Shown here: piece after piece, positions 1 to 8,852 of the stretch | Numbering within the stretch: the stretch's first letter is position 1 | Layout: each line of letters begins with the position of its first letter | Assembly: GCF_003697815.1 (NCBI RefSeq) | Contig: NZ_RDQG01000008.1 | Location: 1 to 53,490 of the forward strand | Source of the DNA: Halalkalicoccus subterraneus | Lineage (GTDB): Archaea; Halobacteriota; Halobacteria; Halobacteriales; Halalkalicoccaceae | Length of the DNA: 53,490 nucleotides | Reading direction: 5' to 3' | Translations under genes and position numbers: made by a program | Notes under the pieces: generated by a model | Seen by the model: only the letters and a program-made list of their open reading frames with translations | Database searches by the model: none | What the model was told of the DNA's origin: nothing

Positions 1-1416
1 GTGATGCCGTACAAGACCTTCCGGCTGAATACTGTGGTTTGTCCGCCGTACAACGCCGACTTCGACGGCGACGAGATGAACATGCACGCGCTGCAGTCAG
101 AGGAGGCGCGCGCGGAAGCGCGCGTGCTGATGCGCGTTCAGGAACAGATCCTTTCGCCCCGGTTCGGCGAGAACATCATCGGGGCGATCCAGGACCACAT
201 CTCGGGGCTGTATCTGCTGACCCACGACAACCCCCAGTTCAACGAGACCCAGGCGCTCGACCTGCTTCGCGGAACGAGCGTCGACGGGCTGCCCGAACCC
301 GACGGTACGGACGAGGACGGGGAGTTCTGGACCGGGCGGACGATCTTCTCCCAACTGCTTCCCGACGGGCTGGATCTGGAGTTTACCTCCTCGGCGGGCG
401 ATACAGTCCTCATCGAGGACGGAACGCTGCTCGAGGGTACCATCGACGAGGACGGGGTCGGTGCCTTCGGCGGCGAGGTCGTCGACCGGCTGGTCAAGGA
501 GTACAGCGGGACGCGCGCACGCGTCTTCGTCAACGAGGTCGCGAGCCTCGCGATGCGTGCAATCATGCACTTTGGCTTCTCGCTGGGGATCGACGACGAG
601 TCGATCCCGGACGCCGCGGGCGAACAGATCGACGAGGCGATCCAGAACGCCTACGACCGGGTACAGGAACTCATCGAGACCTACGAGAACGGCGACCTCG
701 AGAGCCTGCCCGGACGGACGGTCGACGAGACCCTCGAGATGAAGATCATGCAAACCCTCGGAAAGGCCAGAGACAGCGCGGGCGACATCGCGGAGGACCA
801 CTTCGCGGACGACAACCCCGCGGTGATCATGGCCGAATCGGGCGCGCGCGGTTCGCTTCTGAACCTCACGCAGATGGCCGGCTGTGTCGGCCAGCAGGCA
901 GTGCGTGGCGAGCGGATCAACCGCGGTTACGAGGGTCGAACGCTGAGCCACTACCAAGCGGGCGACCTCTCGGCGGAGGCCCACGGGTTCGTCGAGAATT
1001 CCTATCGGGCGGGGCTCACCCCGCGTGAGTTCTTCTTCCACGCGATGGGCGGACGCGAGGGGTTGGTCGACACCGCGGTTCGGACCTCGAAGTCCGGCTA
1101 CCTCCAGCGCCGGCTGATCAACGCGCTCTCGGAACTGGAGACACAGTACGACGGCACGGTACGCGATACGAACGACAAGATCGTCCAGTTCGAGTTCGGC
1201 GAGGACGGCACCTCGCCGGTGAAGGTGTCCTCCAGCGAGGACGGCGACGTCGACGTCGAAGCGATCGCGGATCGCGTCCTCACTGAGGAGTTCAGCTCCG
1301 ACGAGGAGAAACAGGAGTTCCTCGGCCGTCGGGAGCCGCCAACGAACCTCTCGGAGTACGCCGACGCGCGTCGCATGGACAGCCCGATGGAGGAGGGGGT
1401 GAGCTCGGATGACTAG
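1..1416 (+). CDS. rpoA1: DNA-directed RNA polymerase subunit A' (5'-truncated by window edge)
   Basis: Largest-subunit half of archaeal RNA polymerase. Only the C-terminal ~471 residues are visible; the frame is open from base 1 and the family is normally about twice as long, so the apparent start is the window edge and not a real start. The Mg-binding motif [10 protein letters not shown] is at visible residues 18-27. Further on are the conserved block around [13 protein letters not shown] (~280) and the bridge-helix region [17 protein letters not shown] (~338), followed by [15 protein letters not shown]. The protein acts with A'' as one split Rpb1/beta'-like subunit. The stop overlaps the rpoA2 start by 8 bp, as expected in a co-translated RNAP operon. 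Identification is certain; only the 5' end is missing. Confidence 0.98.
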   Translation: MMPYKTFRLNTVVCPPYNADFDGDEMNMHALQSEEARAEARVLMRVQEQILSPRFGENIIGAIQDHISGLYLLTHDNPQFNETQALDLLRGTSVDGLPEPDGTDEDGEFWTGRTIFSQLLPDGLDLEFTSSAGDTVLIEDGTLLEGTIDEDGVGAFGGEVVDRLVKEYSGTRARVFVNEVASLAMRAIMHFGFSLGIDDESIPDAAGEQIDEAIQNAYDRVQELIETYENGDLESLPGRTVDETLEMKIMQTLGKARDSAGDIAEDHFADDNPAVIMAESGARGSLLNLTQMAGCVGQQAVRGERINRGYEGRTLSHYQAGDLSAEAHGFVENSYRAGLTPREFFFHAMGGREGLVDTAVRTSKSGYLQRRLINALSELETQYDGTVRDTNDKIVQFEFGEDGTSPVKVSSSEDGDVDVEAIADRVLTEEFSSDEEKQEFLGRREPPTNLSEYADARRMDSPMEEGVSSDD

Positions 1417-2596
1417 CTACGACGTCAGCGACGACGTCGAGGCGATCGTCGAGGACACGGACCTGCCCCGGCGGCTCAAGGAGCGGGTCTACGGAACGAT
1501 CGAGGCCCGCGACGCGAGCATCGAGCAGGCCGACGAGATCGTTCGCGCGGTCGAGAGCCAGTACCTCGACACCCGGGTCGACCCGCTCGACCCCGTCGGG
1601 ACCGTCTCGGCCCAGTCGATCGGCGAGCCCGGGACGCAGATGACGATGAACACGTTCCACTACGCGGGCGTCGCGGAGATCGACGTCACACAGGGGCTTC
1701 CCCGGCTGATCGAGCTGGTCGACGCCCGAAAGACTCCCGATACGCCGATGATGACGGTGTATCTCGATGGCGAGTACGCGACCGACCGCGAGAAGGCCCA
1801 CGAGGTCGTCTGGAACATCGAGGCGACGCGCATCCTCGCGCTGGGCGACGTCTCGACGAACGTCGCGGACATGAACGTCCAGATCGACCTGAACGCCGAC
1901 ACCCTCGAGGAGCGAATGATCACCCCCGAAGAGGTCGCGGAGATCATCGAGGACTCGCTCGGCGTCTCGACGATCCAGCAGGGCACCGGCATCCAGTTCG
2001 GCCCCGAACAGCCGAGCTATCGGGACTTGCTCCAACTGGTCGAGGAACTGCGCGAGATCGTCTTCAAGGGGATCGAGGAGGTCTCCCGGGTCGTCGTCCG
2101 AAAGGAGGACACCGACGAAGGCGAGGAGGACGAGTTCGTCCTCTACACCGAGGGCTCGGAGTTCGGCGATGCGCTCTCGATCGAAGGTGTCGACGCCTCG
2201 CGGACCACCTGTAACAACATCCACGAGATCTACCGCAGCCTCGGCGTCGAGGCCGCCCGCGAGGTCATCATCAACGAGACGATGGATACCCTACGAGAGC
2301 AGGGTCTCGACGACGTAAACATCCGCCACCTGATGCTGGTCGCGGACATCATGACCACCCGAGGAACCATCGAGTCGATCGGTCGCCACGGGATCTCGGG
2401 CAACAAGGACAGCGTGCTGGCGCGTGCGGCCTACGAGGTCACCGTCAACCACCTGCTCGACGCGGCGATCCACGGCGAGGTCGACGACCTCAACGGCGTC
2501 ATCGAGAACGTCATCGTCGGCAAGCCGATCAAGCTCGGGACCGGCGACGTCGACCTACGGATGGGGTCGATCTCTCCGGCAGCCGGCTCGGATTAG
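1409..2596 (+). CDS. rpoA2: DNA-directed RNA polymerase subunit A''
   Basis: 395-residue C-terminal half of the split largest RNAP subunit. Residues ~58-90 hold [20 protein letters not shown] and the following MNTFHYAGV, the trigger-loop region that closes on the incoming NTP. The C-terminal block with [13 protein letters not shown] is also typical. No intein or insertion is seen. A good Shine-Dalgarno-like GGAGGAGGGGGTGA lies 6 bp before the ATG, inside the end of rpoA1, which fits translation of a downstream operon gene and supports this start. The next gene starts directly after its stop. Confidence 0.98.
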   Translation: MTSYDVSDDVEAIVEDTDLPRRLKERVYGTIEARDASIEQADEIVRAVESQYLDTRVDPLDPVGTVSAQSIGEPGTQMTMNTFHYAGVAEIDVTQGLPRLIELVDARKTPDTPMMTVYLDGEYATDREKAHEVVWNIEATRILALGDVSTNVADMNVQIDLNADTLEERMITPEEVAEIIEDSLGVSTIQQGTGIQFGPEQPSYRDLLQLVEELREIVFKGIEEVSRVVVRKEDTDEGEEDEFVLYTEGSEFGDALSIEGVDASRTTCNNIHEIYRSLGVEAAREVIINETMDTLREQGLDDVNIRHLMLVADIMTTRGTIESIGRHGISGNKDSVLARAAYEVTVNHLLDAAIHGEVDDLNGVIENVIVGKPIKLGTGDVDLRMGSISPAAGSD

Positions 2597-3016
2597 ATGA
2601 CCAGGACCCTCTCGGACGATGCGCGACGGCATCTCGCGGCCTTCGAAGACGTCACCGACGCGAACGCGGTCGACTGTGTGATCGGCGAGGACCGGCTGGT
2701 GTTCGTCGTCAGCGTCGGAGAGATGGGACAGGCGATCGGACCCGGCGGGAAGACCGTCTCCCGGCTCGAAGACCGGTTCGGTAAGGCGGTCGACCTCGTC
2801 GAGGACGCCGACACGCCCGAGGGGTTCGTCGCGAACGCACTGGCCCCCGCGGCAGTGTATCACGTCACGATCAGCGAGAACGAAACCCTGGTCGCGTACG
2901 CCGAGGTCGCAGAAGAGGACCGGGGCGTCGCGATCGGGACCGAGGGGAGAAACATCGAAACTGCACGCCTGCTCGCGAACCGCCACTTCGACATCGACGA
3001 CATTCAGCTGACGTAA
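2597..3016 (+). CDS. nusA: NusA-like KH-domain transcription termination/antitermination protein
   Basis: 139-residue archaeal NusA homologue made of two KH domains only; the N-terminal RNAP-binding and S1 domains of bacterial NusA are absent, as is normal in archaea. The first KH loop is AIGPGGKT (residues ~47-53), the second is AIGTEGRNI (~112-120), both of GxxG type. The ATG follows the rpoA2 TAG with no spacer, so it belongs to the RNAP operon. Expected to bind RNA and act with RNAP; the archaeal mechanism is poorly defined. Confidence 0.95.
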   Translation: MTRTLSDDARRHLAAFEDVTDANAVDCVIGEDRLVFVVSVGEMGQAIGPGGKTVSRLEDRFGKAVDLVEDADTPEGFVANALAPAAVYHVTISENETLVAYAEVAEEDRGVAIGTEGRNIETARLLANRHFDIDDIQLT

Positions 3017-3100
3017 CCCCGATGCGCGACCGCCCCACCGATCCATTCTGCTATCGACGCGCCCTCAGCGTCCCGCTCGCGGGCTGACGGGCGAAAAGGC

Positions 3101-3110
3101 GAGCCTTAAG
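3101..3110 (+). promoter_or_regulatory. Promoter box for rps12-rps7
   Basis: A CCTTAAG box sits ~30 bp before the rps12 ATG at 3138, the spacing for a nearly leaderless archaeal transcript. It suggests the two ribosomal genes can be transcribed apart from the upstream RNAP genes (122 bp gap). Confidence 0.6.
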
Positions 3111-3137
3111 TGGCTTCATCGGATAGAAACCGGTACT

Positions 3138-3566
3138 ATGGGAAACGGCAAGTACGCGGCGCGTAAACTCAAGCGCGACCGCCAGAACCACCGGTGGTCC
3201 GACTCGGAGTACGCCCGCCGGGAGCGCGGTCTGAAGAAGAAGTCCGATCCCCTCGAGGGCGCACCCCAGGGTCGAGGCATCGTCCTCGAGAAGGTCGGTA
3301 TCGAGGCGAAACAGCCCAACTCGGCGATCCGGAAGTGTGTGCGAGTTCAGCTGATCAAGAACGGCAAGCAGGTCACCGCGTTCTGTCCCGGTGACGGCGC
3401 GATCAGCTTCATCGACGAGCACGACGAGGTGACCATCGCGGGGATCGGCGGCGCGAAGGGTCGCGCGATGGGAGACCTCTCGGGCGTGAACTACAAGGTC
3501 GATAAAGTAAACGGCGTGAGCCTGATCGAACTCGTCCGCGGAAACGCGGAGAAACCGGTGCGATAA
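3138..3566 (+). CDS. rps12: 30S ribosomal protein S12 (uS12)
   Basis: 142 residues, the usual archaeal length. It carries the decoding-centre block [15 protein letters not shown] (from residue ~55) and the PGDGA loop, both near-universal in uS12. Part of the 30S subunit, where it monitors codon-anticodon pairing. Its stop overlaps the rps7 start as TAATG, implying coupled translation. The start is supported by the promoter about 30 bp upstream. Confidence 0.98.
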   Translation: MGNGKYAARKLKRDRQNHRWSDSEYARRERGLKKKSDPLEGAPQGRGIVLEKVGIEAKQPNSAIRKCVRVQLIKNGKQVTAFCPGDGAISFIDEHDEVTIAGIGGAKGRAMGDLSGVNYKVDKVNGVSLIELVRGNAEKPVR

Positions 3567-4180
3567 TGTCCGAAAGCGAAGCCCCCGAGCCGGAGCAACC
3601 AGCCGGCGCCGAGGACGTCGACACCGACGCACTGCTGTTCGGTCGCTGGGAGACCACGGAGATCGAGTACGCAGACCCAAGCACCAAGCGCTACATCACG
3701 GTCACGCCCATCGCGCACACGATGGGGCGCCATGCCGGAAAACAGTTCCAGAAAAGCGAGATCAGCATCGTCGAGCGGCTGATCAACCGCCTGATGCAGA
3801 CCGAGGAGAACACCGGCAAGAAACAGCAGGCCCTCGGCATCGTCCGTGACGCCTTCGAGACGGTCCATGAGCGCACCGAGGAGAACCCGGTGCAGGTACT
3901 CGTCCACGCCGTCGAGAACGCCGGTCCCCGAGAGGAGACCGTCCGCCTGAAATACGGCGGCATCTCGGTCCCCAAGGCCGTCGACGTCGGCCCCCAACGG
4001 CGCGTCGACCAATCGCTGAAGTTCCTCGCCGAGGGCGCGTACAACGCCTCCTTCAAGACTTCGACGGACGCCAGCGAGGCGCTCGCCCAGCAGTTGATCG
4101 GTGCGGCGGACTACGACGTCCAGACGTACGCGATCAACCAGAAAGAGGAGAAAGAACGCGTCGCCGCCGCCGCCCGCTAA
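3566..4180 (+). CDS. rps7: 30S ribosomal protein S7 (uS7)
   Basis: 204-residue archaeal uS7, which nucleates the head of the 30S subunit. Recognisable from RLINRLMQTEENTGKKQQAL and the later RRVDQSLKFLAEGA. An acidic, low-complexity N-terminal extension (residues 1-30) is typical of haloarchaea. It is the last gene of the str block here: the elongation factor 2 gene, which commonly lies just beyond, does not follow, and the next gene is on the opposite strand. Confidence 0.98.
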   Translation: MSESEAPEPEQPAGAEDVDTDALLFGRWETTEIEYADPSTKRYITVTPIAHTMGRHAGKQFQKSEISIVERLINRLMQTEENTGKKQQALGIVRDAFETVHERTEENPVQVLVHAVENAGPREETVRLKYGGISVPKAVDVGPQRRVDQSLKFLAEGAYNASFKTSTDASEALAQQLIGAADYDVQTYAINQKEEKERVAAAAR

Positions 4181-4242
4181 CGCCTCCTTTCGCTTCGCCT
4201 CTCGATTTTCTCTTCGGTTTGCCACCGGAGGCTCGTCGCGAG

Positions 4243-4998
4243 TCAGTCGGCCGCCGGTGTCGCCGTACCCGTCGCGTAGCTGCGGGTGACCGATACGAGC
4301 GCCTTGCGGTACTCGCTCTCGCCGGGGTCGCTCGTCAGGTCGCGAAACCGGCGTTTGAACGCCTCGAAGTCGACTCCCGGAGCGTCGCGTGCCGCCGCAT
4401 AGGCCAAGTCGTAGAGGCGGTGGTCACCGTCGACGAGGTCGTGGCGCTCGACCAGCGCGAGCGCGAACCCGGCGTTGACGGCCGTGATCTCCGGGTCGGC
4501 GCTCGGTGAGATCCGCTCGGAACCCGGCCGATCGGGGGCTGGCCGGTCGGCAAGCGCCGTCGCCAGCCCGGATTCGAGAAAGGAGACGAGCTTGTCCGTT
4601 GGGCCGAGCGTCAGGGTGATGTCGTCGGCGTAGATGTCCTTCATGTGGTTCGCGATCTGATAGCAATGTACGAGCTTTCGGCGTTCGACCGTTTGCCCCG
4701 AGAGGGCGAGAAACAGCGCCTCCTCGGTCGATTGGGTATGGGATGGATGCTCCCCTTCGTTGCGGAGCATGTGGGCGAACTCGTGGAGGGCGAGTTCGCG
4801 GGCCATCGCGCTCGTGGCGGCCTGCCGGGAGATGTTGAGCACGTGGTACTCACCGGGATGGGCGGTCCAGGTGCGCTCATCGGGGTCCTCGCGGATCCGA
4901 ACGCGCACGGGAAGCGAGAGGTCGTACTCGGTCTCGAAGCGGTCGCGGGCACTCAGAAACGGGGAAGGAGGGGCGGAACCTGTCACTCGAAGGTCCAT
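4243..4998 (-). CDS. Conserved haloarchaeal protein with HExxH motif (DUF5781-like), putative zinc metalloprotease
   Basis: About 251 residues from the start at 4998 (MDLRVTG); in-frame ATGs at 5013 and 5046 are alternatives with no better promoter or RBS. The helix ALHEFAHMLRNEGEHPSH gives a HExxH (HEFAH) zinc site, and a helical block with HCYQIANHMKDIYADD follows. No signal peptide or membrane segment, so cytoplasmic. Family assignment to DUF5781 is from memory; proteolytic activity is only inferred from the motif. It is convergent with rps7. Confidence 0.75.
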   Translation of the reverse strand: MDLRVTGSAPPSPFLSARDRFETEYDLSLPVRVRIREDPDERTWTAHPGEYHVLNISRQAATSAMARELALHEFAHMLRNEGEHPSHTQSTEEALFLALSGQTVERRKLVHCYQIANHMKDIYADDITLTLGPTDKLVSFLESGLATALADRPAPDRPGSERISPSADPEITAVNAGFALALVERHDLVDGDHRLYDLAYAAARDAPGVDFEAFKRRFRDLTSDPGESEYRKALVSVTRSYATGTATPAAD

Positions 4999-5067
4999 GT
5001 GTATTAGACTCATGGGTTCAACGGGCATGACTGTTCCGCCGGCCACCGCGCGGGTGCGGATCGCCCC

Positions 5068-5078
5068 CGCGCTTTTTG
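5068..5078 (+). promoter_or_regulatory. Promoter box for USP gene
   Basis: A GCTTTTTGCC T-run lies about 29 bp before the ATG at 5103, which argues for that ATG as a leaderless start and against the longer upstream frame. Confidence 0.5.
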
Positions 5079-5102
5079 CCGCGGGGCGTCATAGCGATAC
5101 CC

Positions 5103-5510
5103 ATGGTAGAGAGGATCCTCGTCCCGATCGACGATTCGGACCGTTCGACGGAAGCGCTCGAGTTCGCCGTCGAGCGGAACCCCGAGGCGACGTTCGTCGC
5201 ACTGCACGTCCACGAACCCGTCTACGGTGAGGGGTTCGCGTGGCGCGAACGCGATGAGAAGGGAGACGACGACGTCGAGCGGCTGTTCGAACGCGTCGAG
5301 GGCCTCGCCGAGAAGCACGGCATCGCGCTCGAAACCGTGACCAGTGAGGGAAAGCCCTCCGACGAAATCGTCGAGTACGCCGAGGAGAACCCAGTCGACG
5401 CGATCGTCATGGGATCGCACGGCCGAGAGGGAGCTTCGCGCGTGTTGCTGGGCAGCGTCGCCGAAACGGTCACACGGCGCTCGCCCGTCCCGGTGACGGT
5501 GGTCCGCTGA
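5103..5510 (+). CDS. Universal stress protein (UspA family)
   Basis: 135 residues. Starts with MVERILVPIDDSDRSTEAL, the beta1/nucleotide-binding segment of UspA, and ends with the diagnostic MGSHGREGASRVLLGSVAET (G-2x-G-9x-G[S/T] ATP-binding pattern), so a likely ATP-binding USP. The ATG at 5103 is chosen because the family begins here and a T-run promoter sits ~29 bp upstream. A single-gene unit; its precise stress is unknown. Confidence 0.93.
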   Translation: MVERILVPIDDSDRSTEALEFAVERNPEATFVALHVHEPVYGEGFAWRERDEKGDDDVERLFERVEGLAEKHGIALETVTSEGKPSDEIVEYAEENPVDAIVMGSHGREGASRVLLGSVAETVTRRSPVPVTVVR

Positions 5511-5554
5511 GGGGCGAAACAGCCGGAGAGCGCGGGGTTCGTAGGGCAACGACA

Positions 5555-5564
5555 ACGCTTATGC
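5555..5564 (+). promoter_or_regulatory. Promoter box for the RPA gene
   Basis: CGCTTATGCG about 33 bp before the ATG at 5593, a box A-like element giving a very short leader. Confidence 0.45.
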
Positions 5565-5592
5565 GCGCGCCACGACACCCTTTCGAGAGAGA

Positions 5593-7023
5593 ATGGGAGC
5601 GATAGAGGACGTGTACGCGGATCTCGATACCGACGTGGAGTTCGAGGAGTTCGAGGAGGCGGTGGAGGCGAAAGTCGAACAGATGGGCGGCCTGGCCGAC
5701 GAGGAGACCGCCGCGATGCTGATCGCCCACGAGCTACGCGACGAGGAGGTCACCGGGATCAGTGACATCGAACCGGGAATGGACGAGGTGAAGTTCCTCG
5801 CGAAAGTCACCGGCGTCGGCGAACTACGGACCTTCGATCGCGACGAGGAGGACGAAGAGGGCATGGTGATCAACGTCGAGGCCGCCGACGCGACCGGGTC
5901 GGCGCGACTCGCCTTCTGGGACGAGCAGGCCAGAGCAATCGAGACCGAGGGCATGGAGCCCGGGTCCGTCCTCCGGGTGAAGGGCCGCCCCAAGGAGGGC
6001 TACAACGGCCTCGAGGTCAGCGTCACCCAGGCCGAGGAGGACCCCGACGCCGAGGTCGACGTCCGGATCCAGGACACCTACCGGATCGAAGACCTCTCGA
6101 TGGGGCTCTCCGACGTCGACGTTCAGGGAAAAGTGCTCGCGACCGACTCCGTTCGAACGTTCGACCGGGACGACGGCTCCGAGGGACGGGTCGCGAACCT
6201 GACGCTGGGCGACGAAACGGGGAGAATCAGGATCACCCTCTGGGACGAGCGCACCGGGGCGGTCGAGGAGTTCTCGCCCAACCAGTCCGTCGAGATCACC
6301 GACGGCTACGTCCGCGAGCGAAACGGCCAGTTGGAACTCCACGTCGGCAATCGGGGCGCCATCGAGGAAATAGACGAGACGATCGAGTACGTCCCCGAGA
6401 CGACGCCCATCGACGAGCTGGAGATGGAGGACGTCGCGGACATCGGCGGCGTGGTGCGTTCCGCGGATCCGAAGCGCACCTTCGACCGCGACGACGGCTC
6501 CGAGGGACAGGTGCGAAACGTGCGGATCCAGGACGAGACCGGTGACATCCGGGTCGCGATGTGGGGCGAGAAGGCCGACATCGAGTTGGGTCCGGGCGAC
6601 ACCGTCCAGTTCGCCGACGTGGAGATACAGGACGGCTGGCAGGACGACATCGAGGCTTCTGCGGGCTGGCGCTCGACGGTGACGGTCACCGACTCCGGTG
6701 CCGGAGCCGGAACCGGCGGATCGACGGGCGGCGACGATTCGGACTCGGCCGACCTCTCCTCGTTCGGGGACGGAGCGCGGTCCGACGACGAGAGCGCAGC
6801 GGGATCGACGGAGGCGACGGGGACGAACGAGTCGGACGATGACGGGAGCGCCGAGATCGTCGAGTTCACCGGTACGGTAGTCCAGCCGGGCAACCCGGCG
6901 AAGCTCGACAACGGCGAGGAAACAGTTACCGTGCTCACGAGCGAGGAGCTCTCTCTCGGCGAGGAAGTCACGGTTCGGGGGTCGATTCGGGAGGGGCGGA
7001 TCGACGCCGAGAACGTGGTTTAG
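5593..7023 (+). CDS. rpaC: Replication factor A / single-stranded DNA-binding protein with tandem OB folds
   Basis: 476 residues. Three clear OB-fold repeats (about residues 60-145, 165-255, 275-360), each opening with the same signature RTFDRD..EG and continuing into a strand with F/L/MW (AFWDEQA, TLWDERT, AMWGEKA). An acidic, Ser/Gly-rich linker (~365-420) leads to a short C-terminal OB-like module (VEFTGTVVQPG...). No zinc finger is seen. This layout fits the stand-alone haloarchaeal RPA called RpaC/Rpa2, reported as essential in Haloferax. It coats single-stranded DNA in replication and repair. The nearby histone and deacetylase genes place it in a chromatin/DNA-maintenance neighbourhood. 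The symbol is by analogy. Confidence 0.9.
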   Translation: MGAIEDVYADLDTDVEFEEFEEAVEAKVEQMGGLADEETAAMLIAHELRDEEVTGISDIEPGMDEVKFLAKVTGVGELRTFDRDEEDEEGMVINVEAADATGSARLAFWDEQARAIETEGMEPGSVLRVKGRPKEGYNGLEVSVTQAEEDPDAEVDVRIQDTYRIEDLSMGLSDVDVQGKVLATDSVRTFDRDDGSEGRVANLTLGDETGRIRITLWDERTGAVEEFSPNQSVEITDGYVRERNGQLELHVGNRGAIEEIDETIEYVPETTPIDELEMEDVADIGGVVRSADPKRTFDRDDGSEGQVRNVRIQDETGDIRVAMWGEKADIELGPGDTVQFADVEIQDGWQDDIEASAGWRSTVTVTDSGAGAGTGGSTGGDDSDSADLSSFGDGARSDDESAAGSTEATGTNESDDDGSAEIVEFTGTVVQPGNPAKLDNGEETVTVLTSEELSLGEEVTVRGSIREGRIDAENVV

Positions 7024-7057
7024 AACGATTTTTGGGGACCGGGAACGAGTATCGGGT

Positions 7058-8377
7058 ATGTCACAGCAGCGCACGAGGCCGGCAAGCGCGACGCTCGCAC
7101 ACTGGTCGAGCCCCGACGGCGACCCGCCGACGATCGTCGAGGGCGACGGCTGTTATGTGACCGACAGCGAGGGCACCGAGCACCTCGATTTCATCGCGCA
7201 GCTCTACTGTGTGAACGCCGGCCACGGCGAGGAGCGGATCAATGCGGCCATCGAGGAGCAGCTCTCGAAGGTGGCGTACGTCTCCTCGGCGAAGCACAAC
7301 GACACGCGCGACCGGCTGGCCGACGAGCTCGCCGAGATCGCACCCGGGGACCTCTCGAACACGTTCTTCTCGATCTCGGGCAGCGAGGCCAACGAAGCCG
7401 CGGTCCAGATCGCCCGCGAGTACACCGGCGCGCCGAAGGTACTCACCCGGTATCAGTCCTATCACGGCGGGACCTACGGCGCGGGGAGCCTGACGGGCGA
7501 CCCCTCGACGCGAGCCGCACTCGAACCCTACGGCGGGACGGCAACCGGGAAGTTCCTCCCGCCGCTGCCCGAGGCGTTCGACGTCGACGGCGAGGAACTC
7601 GCCGAAAAGGCCGCGAACCACCTGGAGTACGTGATCCGAAACGAGGGCCACGAGACCGTCGGCGCGGTGTTGATGGAGCCGGTCGGAGGCACCAGCGGCG
7701 CCTACCCCGCCCCCGAGGGCTATTTCGAGCGGGTACGGGAGATCTGCGACGAGTACGACGTGCTGTTGATCGCCGACGAGGTGATCACCGGCTTCGGGCG
7801 CTGTGGCGAGTGGTTCGGGATCGAAACCGAAGGCGTCGAGCCGGACATGCTGACGTTCGCGAAGGGCATCACGAGCGCCTACGCCCCGCTTGCGGGCGTG
7901 CTGGTCGGCCCGGAGATCGCCGACAGCGTCCGCGAGGGCGGGTACGACCTGGGCCAGACGTTCGGGGGCCATCCCCTCTCGTGTGCGGCGGGACTGGGCG
8001 CACTCGAGGTCTATCGGGACGGCCTCCTCGAGAACGCCCGGAAGAACGCGGCGTACTTCGAGGAGAAGCTCCGGGAGCTGGAGACCCATGACGCCGTCTC
8101 GGGCGTACGCGGGCGAGGCTTCCTCTGGGGTGTCACGTTCGGGGATGGCGGCGAGCCGTTCGTCGACCCGTGGGCCGACCCCGAGGCCGAGAATCCCGTC
8201 GAGGCGGTCCTCGAGGCGGCCGCCGACAGGAACGTCCTACTGGGCGGGGGGCGCCCGGCGACCCAGGTCATCTGCGCGCCGCCGCTGTGTGCGGGCCGCG
8301 AGGAGATCGACGAGGGAGTGGCGGCGCTCGAAGCGGCGATCGAGAGCGTCTTCGGGCGAAACGACGAAAACGCTTAA
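7058..8377 (+). CDS. Class III (fold-type I) PLP-dependent aminotransferase
   Basis: 439 residues with the full class III signature: LLIADEVITGFGR (Asp for the PLP ring nitrogen, ~residue 240) and TFAKGITSAYAPLAG with the Schiff-base lysine at ~269. An N-terminal YVTDSEGTEHLDFIAQ and SGSEANEAAVQIARE complete the fold. The closest-looking subgroups use beta-alanine/taurine/omega-amino acids with pyruvate, but the substrate cannot be fixed from the sequence. The gene's last 10 bp carry the promoter of the downstream histone gene. Confidence 0.88.
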   Translation: MSQQRTRPASATLAHWSSPDGDPPTIVEGDGCYVTDSEGTEHLDFIAQLYCVNAGHGEERINAAIEEQLSKVAYVSSAKHNDTRDRLADELAEIAPGDLSNTFFSISGSEANEAAVQIAREYTGAPKVLTRYQSYHGGTYGAGSLTGDPSTRAALEPYGGTATGKFLPPLPEAFDVDGEELAEKAANHLEYVIRNEGHETVGAVLMEPVGGTSGAYPAPEGYFERVREICDEYDVLLIADEVITGFGRCGEWFGIETEGVEPDMLTFAKGITSAYAPLAGVLVGPEIADSVREGGYDLGQTFGGHPLSCAAGLGALEVYRDGLLENARKNAAYFEEKLRELETHDAVSGVRGRGFLWGVTFGDGGEPFVDPWADPEAENPVEAVLEAAADRNVLLGGGRPATQVICAPPLCAGREEIDEGVAALEAAIESVFGRNDENA

Positions 8378-8380
8378 GCG
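8371..8380 (+). promoter_or_regulatory. Histone promoter inside the end of the upstream gene
   Basis: CGCTTAAGCG, a palindromic TTAA box centred 26-27 bp before the histone ATG at 8402. It overlaps the aminotransferase stop region and supports a leaderless histone mRNA. Confidence 0.65.
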
Positions 8381-8401
8381 TCCTTGTGGATGGAATTGTG
8401 T

Positions 8402-8833
8402 ATGAGCGTCGAGTTACCGTTCGCGCCGGTGGATTCGATCATTCGGCGCAACGCCGGCGGGTTGCGCGTCAGTGCCGAGGCGGCGGAGGAGCTCGCAGAA
8501 CGGATCCAGCGCCGCGGGGCCGCCCTCGCCGAGCGGGCGACCGAACGGGCCGACGCCGAGGGGAGAAAGACGTTGATGCCGATGGATTTCGGCGTCGAGG
8601 AGGTCGTCGAGCCCGAAACGCTCGAACTACCGATCGCCCCGATCGACCGGATCGCTCGCCTCGATATCAACGACCGGTATCGGGTCTCGATGGATGCGCG
8701 CATCGCGCTCGCACAGCTGCTCGAAACCGACGCCGACGAGATCGCGGAGGCCGCGACGACGCTCGCACACCACGCCGGGCGCAGAACCGTAAAGGCCGAG
8801 GACATCCGGACGTACCTCCAGTTGGTCGAATGA
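8402..8833 (+). CDS. hstA: Archaeal histone, two fused histone folds
   Basis: 143 residues containing two histone folds in one chain: LPFAPVDSIIRRNAGGLRVS... (residues ~4-60) and LPIAPIDRIARLDINDRYRV... (~75-140), each with the typical P-[VI]-xR-[IL] start and an internal helix; the second ends VKAEDIRTYLQL. Such doublets are the normal haloarchaeal form (HstA/HpyA). Very acidic for a histone, as in other haloarchaea, where a role as a transcription regulator has been proposed rather than wholesale packaging. The deacetylase gene follows 19 bp downstream. The start is fixed by the promoter 27 bp upstream. Confidence 0.96.
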   Translation: MSVELPFAPVDSIIRRNAGGLRVSAEAAEELAERIQRRGAALAERATERADAEGRKTLMPMDFGVEEVVEPETLELPIAPIDRIARLDINDRYRVSMDARIALAQLLETDADEIAEAATTLAHHAGRRTVKAEDIRTYLQLVE

Positions 8834-8852
8834 ACAGCGGGGAAGCAGGTCA

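Noticed and set aside
1292-2224. Long minus-strand frame opposite rpoA2
   Set aside because: Mirror frame caused by high GC at third codon positions; no conserved motif, and the plus strand encodes a certain RNAP subunit. The same applies to the other long opposite-strand frames (e.g. 19580-20854, 20873-22240, 45632-47830).
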